10,861 nucleotides of DNA, taken from contig CAZSIV010000056.1 of assembly GCA_964607135.1 (NCBI GenBank), positions 1-10,861 of the forward strand, read 5' to 3'. Positions 6,686 to 10,861 of this stretch are shown piece by piece (position 1 is the first letter of the stretch; every line of letters starts with the position of its first letter). The translations under genes were made by a program, and so were the position numbers. The stretch is from Metaruminococcus_A sp964607135 (GTDB lineage: Bacteria; Bacillota; Clostridia; Oscillospirales; Ruminococcaceae). The notes under the pieces were generated by a model. The model did not search any database and was not told the DNA's origin. It saw only the letters and a program-made list of their open reading frames with translations.

Positions 6686-8008
6686 CTATTTCTTTTTCTG
6701 TCCGACCTGCCGGAGAAACGCTTTGGCAAGCTGGTTTTTCTGAGCGAGATTCCTCTTCGCCGGACAGACGAAGGTACAGCTGCCGCAGTTCATACAAAGG
6801 CTCAGATTCCCTTTCTTCAGCGCATCCGCATTGCGCGCGTCATAAGCCATCTCAAGAGCCCGGGGCATCAGGCGCATCGGGCAGGCGTAGATACACCGGC
6901 CGCACCGAATGCAGGCGGTTTCCTTCGTATCCGCAATCTGGTCTTCGCTCAAGGCGAGGATTGCGTTGTTGTTTTTGATCACCGGCGCGTCCAGGTCGTA
7001 AACCGCGATCCCCATCATGGGGCCGCCCATGAGAATCTTCCGGCAGTTCTCCTTCACGCCGCCGCAAAAGTCGAGCAGATCCCCGATCCTCGTCCCAATC
7101 GGGACAAAGACGTTTTTGGGGTCGTTCACCCCACCGCCGTCGACGGTGAGCCGTTTGCGCACCAAGGGCATCCCCGTTTTGATATAGCGGGAGAGGAAGC
7201 CCACGCTGGAGACGTTCATCACCAGCACGCCGCAGTCGGCGGGCAGCTTCCCATCCTCCACCACGATGCCGGTGCAGGCGTAGATAATCACCTTCTCCGC
7301 CCCCTGCGGGTAACGGGACTCCAGCTCGATGACGTTGATCTCCGGATCGTCTTCCAGGATCTTCATCATATTGTCGATGGCAATCGGCTTATTGTCCTCT
7401 ACGCCGATGTAAACGTCCTTGATATTCAGCCACTTTTTGACCATTTTAATGCCGTCGATCACATCGTCGACATTTTCGATGCATTCGCGGTAGTCGGACG
7501 TGATGTAAGGCTCGCATTCGGCCGCGTTCACCACCAGCTTGGTCACCCGGTCGATGTCCTTGTAATCCAGCTTGATATGGCCTGGGAACCCGGCGCCGCC
7601 CAAACCGGCAAGCCCGCTTTCATAGGCCGCTTTGATGAAATCTTCCTTGCTGTCGACGACAGGCGGCTTGACTTCTTCGCTGATCTCCTGCTTGCCGTCC
7701 GCCTCAATGACGACGTTTTTCACGAGGCGCCCTCCGACGTCGATCCGGTCGGTGATCTCAACCACCGTACCTGACACGCTGGAATGGATCGGGACAGAGA
7801 AGCTGTTCTCGCTTTCGCCGATCTTCTGGCCGACCTTCACCGATTCGCCCACTCTGACCATAGGAGTACAGGGCGCTCCCATATGCTGCAGCATTGGGAT
7901 TGAAACTTTTGCTGGGATCGGCATCGTTTCCGTCGCATGCTCCGCCGTGTGTTTGCGGTGCGACAGATGAATTCCCCGAAGCCGCTTGATCTGAATATTT
8001 CTTGCCAA
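6686..8008 (-). CDS. rnfC: RnfC, NADH/NAD+-binding iron-sulfur subunit of the Rnf complex
   Basis: RnfC is the peripheral cytoplasmic subunit where NAD+ is reduced (or NADH oxidised). The 440-residue protein shows the RnfC N-terminal domain (RGIHLSHRK at 11-19), then a biotinyl-lipoyl-like barrel segment (SVPIHSSVSGTVVEI, 71-85). The NQO1-like NADH/FMN-binding fold has the glycine-rich loop GLAGLGGAGFPGHIKL (132-147) and NAAECEPYI (161-169). The C-terminal region has two [4Fe-4S] motifs, C366/369/372/376 (CIRCGRCIYACP) and C405/408/411/415 (CMNCGSCTFVCP). A start at ATG 8029 would place the ribosome binding site inside the gene, so TTG 8008 is preferred: AAGGAGG lies seven bases upstream of it. 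It is the first gene of the operon, directly after the promoter. Clostridial RnfC proteins are usually of this length, without the long C-terminal repeats of enterobacterial RsxC. Confidence 0.96.
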   Translation of the reverse strand: MARNIQIKRLRGIHLSHRKHTAEHATETMPIPAKVSIPMLQHMGAPCTPMVRVGESVKVGQKIGESENSFSVPIHSSVSGTVVEITDRIDVGGRLVKNVVIEADGKQEISEEVKPPVVDSKEDFIKAAYESGLAGLGGAGFPGHIKLDYKDIDRVTKLVVNAAECEPYITSDYRECIENVDDVIDGIKMVKKWLNIKDVYIGVEDNKPIAIDNMMKILEDDPEINVIELESRYPQGAEKVIIYACTGIVVEDGKLPADCGVLVMNVSSVGFLSRYIKTGMPLVRKRLTVDGGGVNDPKNVFVPIGTRIGDLLDFCGGVKENCRKILMGGPMMGIAVYDLDAPVIKNNNAILALSEDQIADTKETACIRCGRCIYACPMRLMPRALEMAYDARNADALKKGNLSLCMNCGSCTFVCPAKRNLAQKNQLAKAFLRQVGQKKK

Positions 8009-8058
8009 TGGTTCTCCTCCTTCGACCATGGGTCTATTAAAAAAACATGAACACTTTT

Positions 8059-8087
8059 ATTTTACAGACTTCAAGCCTATAAGTCAA
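8059..8087 (-). promoter_or_regulatory. Promoter of the rnf operon, with imperfect palindrome
   Basis: On the minus strand TTGACT (8087-8082) is followed after 17 bases by TAAAAT (8064-8059), each 5 of 6 to consensus. The start would be near 8051, about 43 bases before TTG 8008. An imperfect 19-base dyad of the form GACTT-N2-AG-N-CT-N2-AAGTC (8067-8085) covers the -35 element and most of the spacer and could be an operator. It does not resemble a Rex site. Confidence 0.65.
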
Positions 8088-8298
8088 CAAAATCCGACTA
8101 TATTTCGTCATAAAACCGTTCGTCCAATTTCTGGACAGCAGCCGGTTTTCTGTTGCTCTGCGCCGGCGGTTGTTTATAACCAGGTCAGACAGGGCTCTCT
8201 TACCGGAACAGCCCTGATTTGCAGCCGCGACGCATCCATATATATGCTGTCAAACGGTCGGAGAGAAGAAGTCTCGTTGATTCATTCCCGTTTCGGAA

Positions 8299-8327
8299 TT
8301 GCGCCTCCGACAAAATCGGGTTATAAT
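8299..8327 (+). promoter_or_regulatory. Promoter of the phosphotransferase gene run
   Basis: TTGCGC (8299-8304; 3 of 6) is followed after 17 bases by a perfect TATAAT (8322-8327). Transcription would start near 8334 and leave about 120 bases of leader before ATG 8454. The spacer holds the small dyad CCGACAAAATCGG, and overlapping short dyads (TCGGA/TCCGA) lie just upstream, so the site may be bound by a regulator. Confidence 0.5.
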
Positions 8328-8453
8328 TAAAAGCAAACGCCGGTATTTACAGACGGGGATGTTTGGGTTTTCCTTTCATTTCACACAGGCTTGTCCCATC
8401 TTAGCGGCGGAAACACTTTAACTGAGTTATATCACGGAAACCTGGAGGAAGAA

Positions 8454-9248
8454 ATGTTTTTACCCGAAACGATCGGCAATATGGTTGCGGGCGAAACCTG
8501 CGAAACGGACCGGATCGGTCTGTCCGAATCGTCCGTTTTCATCTATGAAGATAAGGTTTTGAAGGTGCAGGATTATAGTAAAGAAGCCGAAAACGAGTCC
8601 CGTATGCTGCAATATCTGCACGGTAAACTCCCCGTCCCCTCAATATTGGCCTGCGAAATCCAAGATGACAGGTCGTATCTGCTGATGAGTAGATGCAAAG
8701 GGGAAATGGCGTGTTCCGGCGCGTATATGGACAATCCGGCCGCCCTGTGCAAGCTGCTTGCAAACGGTCTGAAACGGCTGTGGAGCATCGACATTTCGGA
8801 TTGTCCGTCCGACCAAAGGTTGTCCCGCAAACTCGCCGAAGCGGAATATTGTGTGGAAAACGGTTTGGTCGACTTGGAGGATGCGGAGCCCGACACCTTT
8901 CGCGAAAACGGATTCCAAAACCCCGCCGAACTGCTGCGATGGCTCTATGAAAACAAACCGGAAGAGGAGCCCGTCTTATCCCACGGGGACTACTGCCTTC
9001 CAAATATATTCGGCATTCGGGACCAGGCGACCGGTTATATAGACTTAGGCAAAACGGGTATTGCCGATAAATGGTGCGATATCGCGCTGTGTTACCGGAG
9101 CTTATCGCATAATTACAGCGGAAAATACGGCTTTCAGGGAAACAAGGCCCATTCCGATTATGACGAACTGCTTTTATTCCACGAACTGGGCGTCGCCCCT
9201 GATTGGGAGAAAATACGGTACTATATCTTATTGGACGAGCTGTTTTAA
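8454..9248 (+). CDS. Aminoglycoside O-phosphotransferase, APH(3') family
   Basis: Enzymes of this family inactivate kanamycin/neomycin-type aminoglycosides by ATP-dependent phosphorylation of the 3'-hydroxyl in the cytoplasm. The 264-residue protein has the same length as APH(3')-IIIa by my recollection, with the family landmarks in order: KVLKV (34-38, nucleotide-binding Lys37), HGKLPVPSIL (56-65), SIDISDCP (111-118), the catalytic loop SHGDYCLPNIF with Asp179, the metal-binding YIDLGKTG (Asp197), ADKWCDIALCYRS, and the C-terminus PDWEKIRYYILLDELF. The last is almost the same as in APH(3')-IIIa, whose end helps form the drug pocket; the middle is clearly divergent and there is a longer loop around 219-237. 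ATG 8454 has GGAGG five bases upstream; an open frame extends upstream to a TTG at 8391 without a binding site. It heads a rightward three-gene run. Whether it confers resistance, and to what, cannot be told from sequence. Confidence 0.92.
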   Translation: MFLPETIGNMVAGETCETDRIGLSESSVFIYEDKVLKVQDYSKEAENESRMLQYLHGKLPVPSILACEIQDDRSYLLMSRCKGEMACSGAYMDNPAALCKLLANGLKRLWSIDISDCPSDQRLSRKLAEAEYCVENGLVDLEDAEPDTFRENGFQNPAELLRWLYENKPEEEPVLSHGDYCLPNIFGIRDQATGYIDLGKTGIADKWCDIALCYRSLSHNYSGKYGFQGNKAHSDYDELLLFHELGVAPDWEKIRYYILLDELF

Positions 9249-9286
9249 TAAAACACCCATATTGTTTGAGAGGGGAGTTGACCGGT

Positions 9287-9913
9287 ATGATCCGTTTAGA
9301 GGAGCGCGGAGATTTCCGTGAGGTGGAAAACCTGGCCCGCGAGGCGTTTTGGAATATCTACCGCCCCGGCTGCGACGAACATTTTATTCTGCACAATCTG
9401 CGGGATGATCCCTGCTTTGTCCCGGAGCTCAGCTATGTCATAGAAGCAGGCAGACGAATCGTCGGGCAGATCGCCTATGCAAAAGGCAGGCTCAAGCTGG
9501 ACAGCGGGGGCGAAACCGACATCCTGCTGTTTGGGCCGATCAGCGTCCTGCCGGAATATCAAAGAAAGGGATACGGCGGAAAGCTGATCCGCTTTACCCT
9601 GGAACGGGCGAAAGAACTAGGGTATCCCGCCGTTGTCATTTCGGGTTCGCCCGCATATTACGGCCGATTTGGTTTCGAAAGCGGGTCGAAGCACGGTATT
9701 TTTCACGAGGGCGCCGACAGGAGCGAAGAAGCGCCCTTCTTTATGGTAAAAATCCTGGACGATCGGGCAGCAAAGGCCTTGAAAGGGACCTATTCCGACC
9801 CGCCCGTCTACACAACGGACAGCGCGGCGCTGGAAGAATTCGACCGAAGCTTTCCTCCAAAGAAAAAGGAAAAACGGCCCGGACAGCTCTGGCAGCCGGA
9901 GGATGACGGATGA
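9287..9913 (+). CDS. GNAT-family N-acetyltransferase, YhbS-like (COG3153 type)
   Basis: A 208-residue acetyl-CoA-dependent acetyltransferase of unknown substrate. The GNAT core is at about 45-135: strand LLFGPISVLPEYQRKGYGGKLI (81-101) contains motif A, with the R/Q-x-x-G-x-G/A acetyl-CoA pyrophosphate loop QRKGYGG (93-99). Then PAVVISGSPAYYGRFGFESG (114-133) is the second half of the core, and the YGRFGF pattern is typical of the YhbS-like group. The C-terminal part (about 170-208) is charged and Lys/Pro-rich, with no known motif. ATG 9287 is chosen on GGGGAG upstream; the frame extends further upstream only into the previous gene. It starts 38 bases after the phosphotransferase stop and overlaps the next gene by four bases (ATGA). 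It is not one of the recognisable aminoglycoside acetyltransferase types, so the association with resistance is by position only. Confidence 0.85.
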   Translation: MIRLEERGDFREVENLAREAFWNIYRPGCDEHFILHNLRDDPCFVPELSYVIEAGRRIVGQIAYAKGRLKLDSGGETDILLFGPISVLPEYQRKGYGGKLIRFTLERAKELGYPAVVISGSPAYYGRFGFESGSKHGIFHEGADRSEEAPFFMVKILDDRAAKALKGTYSDPPVYTTDSAALEEFDRSFPPKKKEKRPGQLWQPEDDG

Positions 9914-10407
9914 AACGGCTCTACCTCGTCGGCGGAACCATGGGGGTGGGGAAGACGGCCGCCTGTAAGCTGCTCTGCCGCCAAAAGCTCTCAAACAGCG
10001 TCTTTCTGGACGGCGACTGGTGCTGGGACGCCAATCCCTTTACGGTGACGGAAGAGACCAAGGAAATGGTGATGGACAACATCTGCCACCTGTTAAATAA
10101 TTTTCTCCGCTGCTCCGCCTATCAAACCGTCGTTTTTTGCTGGGTGATGCATGAACAGGCGATCATAGACGACATCCTGTCACGGCTGGATACCGCAGGC
10201 TGCCGTGTCGTCGCCGTCTCCCTGACCTGCTCCGAACAGGCGCTCAAGTCCCGCCTGCAACGCGATATAGACGAGGGGCTCCGCACGCCGGATGTGCTGG
10301 AACGGAGCCTTGCTCGCATCCCCTTCTATGAAACGCTGAAGACGGTGAAGATCGACACGTCGGAGAAAACGGCCGGCGAAACCGCGGAGGCGCTTTCCAG
10401 GCTGTAG
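9910..10407 (+). CDS. P-loop kinase-like NTPase (AAA_33/AAA_18-type)
   Basis: A 165-residue protein with an N-terminal Walker A motif, GGTMGVGKT (8-16), right after the first beta strand, followed by FLDGDWCWD (32-40), where DGD takes the place of the substrate/metal-binding aspartates of small-molecule and nucleotide kinases. A hydrophobic strand (VVFCWVM, 74-80) and an Arg-rich segment resembling a kinase lid (LKSRLQRDIDEGLR, 112-125) follow. The size and order fit compact P-loop kinases of the group to which chloramphenicol phosphotransferase and many uncharacterised resistance-associated proteins belong, but no substrate-specific motif is recognisable. Its start overlaps the acetyltransferase stop (ATGA), a strong sign of coupled translation. 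No intrinsic terminator can be seen in the 260 bases after it. Confidence 0.8.
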   Translation: MKRLYLVGGTMGVGKTAACKLLCRQKLSNSVFLDGDWCWDANPFTVTEETKEMVMDNICHLLNNFLRCSAYQTVVFCWVMHEQAIIDDILSRLDTAGCRVVAVSLTCSEQALKSRLQRDIDEGLRTPDVLERSLARIPFYETLKTVKIDTSEKTAGETAEALSRL

Positions 10408-10666
10408 TCCATTTCGGTTGACATGCACCAGACATAAAAAAGCTCATATGCGGTAAAGAAGCAAATAAAAATTTGAAAGACAGCAGCCCGTTATTCCGTA
10501 ATATGAAGAGAGATTTAATAGAAACGTTCGTAATAACATGATAAAGCTTTGATAATAATAGCACCAAAAATGCCATTTTTTAAAAATGTTAATATGCGTT
10601 GCTTGTGGCAACGGACAGTTCTGCCTACAATAATGATAACAACTGAAATAAAGGAAGTTATCCCTA
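10408..10666. other. AT-rich spacer before the XRE-type gene
   Basis: Base composition drops sharply to AT-rich after the P-loop gene. The spacer contains the runs AAAAATG-C-CATTTTT and CATTTTT-T-AAAAATG (10568-10588), two overlapping short dyads, and the promoter of the next gene. No hairpin with a T tract is visible, so how the upstream rightward transcript ends is unclear. I see no reading frame with a ribosome binding site here. Confidence 0.5.
10597..10631 (+). promoter_or_regulatory. Promoter and candidate operator of the XRE-type regulator gene
   Basis: TTGTGG (10603-10608; 3 of 6) and TACAAT (10626-10631; 5 of 6) are spaced by 17 bases, and the start would lie near 10638, about 30 bases before ATG 10667. 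A perfect inverted repeat CGTTGC-TTGTG-GCAACG (10597-10613) is centred on the -35 element, where a repressor would block polymerase. XRE-family regulators often repress their own promoter, so autoregulation is a reasonable inference. Confidence 0.5.
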
Positions 10667-10861
10667 ATGCTCAACGAAAATATTAAAGCAATCAGAAAAT
10701 CAAAAGGACTTTCACAACAGGGACTTGCTGTCAAACTGAACGTGGTGCGACAAACAGTTTCTAAATGGGAGCAAGGATTGTCGGTTCCTGATTCTAATAT
10801 GCTGCTCTCCATATCGAAAGCGCTTGAAACACCTGTAAGCACGTTGTTAGGAGAAACTGTT
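10667..10861 (+). CDS. XRE-family helix-turn-helix regulator, 3' end cut off by the window
   Basis: The first 65 residues are visible and run off the right edge without a stop. They form a complete Cro/CI-type helix-turn-helix domain: IKAIRKSKGLSQQGLAVKL (6-24) followed by the recognition helix VVRQTVSKWEQGLSVPD (26-42) and a third helix ending STLLGE. This N-terminal form (LSQQ...RQTVSKWE.G.S.P) is widespread in Clostridia in proteins that continue into another domain or a membrane part; what follows here cannot be seen. ATG 10667 has AAGGAAG about nine bases upstream. It has its own promoter and palindrome and a lower GC content than the preceding genes, so it is probably a separate transcription unit, perhaps marking the start of a different segment. 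Confidence 0.88.
   Translation, partial: MLNENIKAIRKSKGLSQQGLAVKLNVVRQTVSKWEQGLSVPDSNMLLSISKALETPVSTLLGETV

Larger units (their letters stand above)
8009..8453. other. Divergent intergenic region between rnfC and the phosphotransferase gene
   Basis: This stretch of about 445 bases carries the leftward rnf promoter and a rightward promoter, both listed separately. In between, 8190-8220 contains a 7-base inverted repeat (CAGGGCT ... AGCCCTG) with a 13-base loop but no T tract, and 8237-8246 is the palindrome CATATATATG. An open frame at 8028-8330 crosses the rnf promoter, lacks a ribosome binding site and shows no recognisable motif, so I leave it out. Confidence 0.6.

Noticed and set aside
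6671..7774. A 367-codon open frame on the plus strand opposite rnfC
   Set aside because: It is fully antisense to a gene with complete Fe-S and NADH-binding motifs; its His/Asp/Val-rich product has no motif and no ribosome binding site. GC-rich codon third positions produce such shadows.
8050..8090. A redox-sensing Rex operator in the rnf promoter
   Set aside because: The sequence does not show the TTGTGAA/TTCACAA-like arms expected; the dyad present is of a different form.
8190..8220. CAGGGCT/AGCCCTG hairpin in the divergent region as a terminator
   Set aside because: The loop is 13 bases, the stem only 7, and there is no T tract, so I list it only as a minor inverted repeat.
8028..8330. 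A 100-codon plus-strand frame between rnfC and the phosphotransferase gene
   Set aside because: It crosses the rnf promoter, has no ribosome binding site and no motif; the stretch is better explained as a divergent regulatory region.
10418..10446. TTGACA at 10418 as a promoter for the XRE-type gene
   Set aside because: No acceptable -10 element lies 16-18 bases downstream, and the pair at 10603/10626 is better placed.

Overview
The window looks like chromosomal DNA from a Bacillota (Firmicutes) bacterium of class Clostridia, plausibly a gut Oscillospiraceae/Ruminococcaceae-type anaerobe. The reasons are a complete six-gene Rnf operon in the order rnfCDGEAB, strong AGGAGG-type ribosome binding sites with frequent TTG/GTG starts, GC-moderate genes separated by AT-rich spacers, and protein sequences of clostridial type. 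The assignment rests on protein resemblance only; no rRNA or marker gene is present.

Layout. From 109 to 1204, on the minus strand, lies an AraC-family regulator with a cupin sensor domain, followed by a possible 45-residue membrane peptide and a hairpin terminator. From 1205 to 1678 there is an AT-rich spacer holding the araC promoter and an unexplained plus-strand terminator. From 1679 to 2965, on the minus strand, is a membrane-anchored protein with the fold signature of an S26 (SipW-like) signal peptidase. Its catalytic Ser and His positions appear replaced, and it has a long cytosolic-type charged tail; it has its own promoter and terminator. From 2995 to about 8087, on the minus strand, is the Rnf operon with one clear promoter and one perfect-stem terminator. 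Its genes overlap or abut, indicating translational coupling. From about 8299 to 10407, on the plus strand, is a divergent three-gene run: an APH(3')-type aminoglycoside phosphotransferase, a YhbS-like GNAT acetyltransferase and a small P-loop kinase-like protein. From 10408 to 10861 there is an AT-rich spacer and the 5' part of an XRE-family regulator that runs off the window.

How the genes work together. RnfC, D, G, E, A and B together form the membrane ferredoxin:NAD+ oxidoreductase, which couples electron transfer between reduced ferredoxin and NAD to Na+ or H+ translocation; every expected cofactor-binding residue set can be seen. The plus-strand genes resemble an antibiotic-modification or resistance neighbourhood; the phosphotransferase call is strong, while the substrates of the two downstream proteins cannot be read from sequence. 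I see no insertion sequence, integrase, CRISPR array, tRNA or rRNA. The least explained points are the apparently dead signal peptidase-like protein, the orphan terminator, the cysteine-rich tail of RnfE, and dyads in three promoters.
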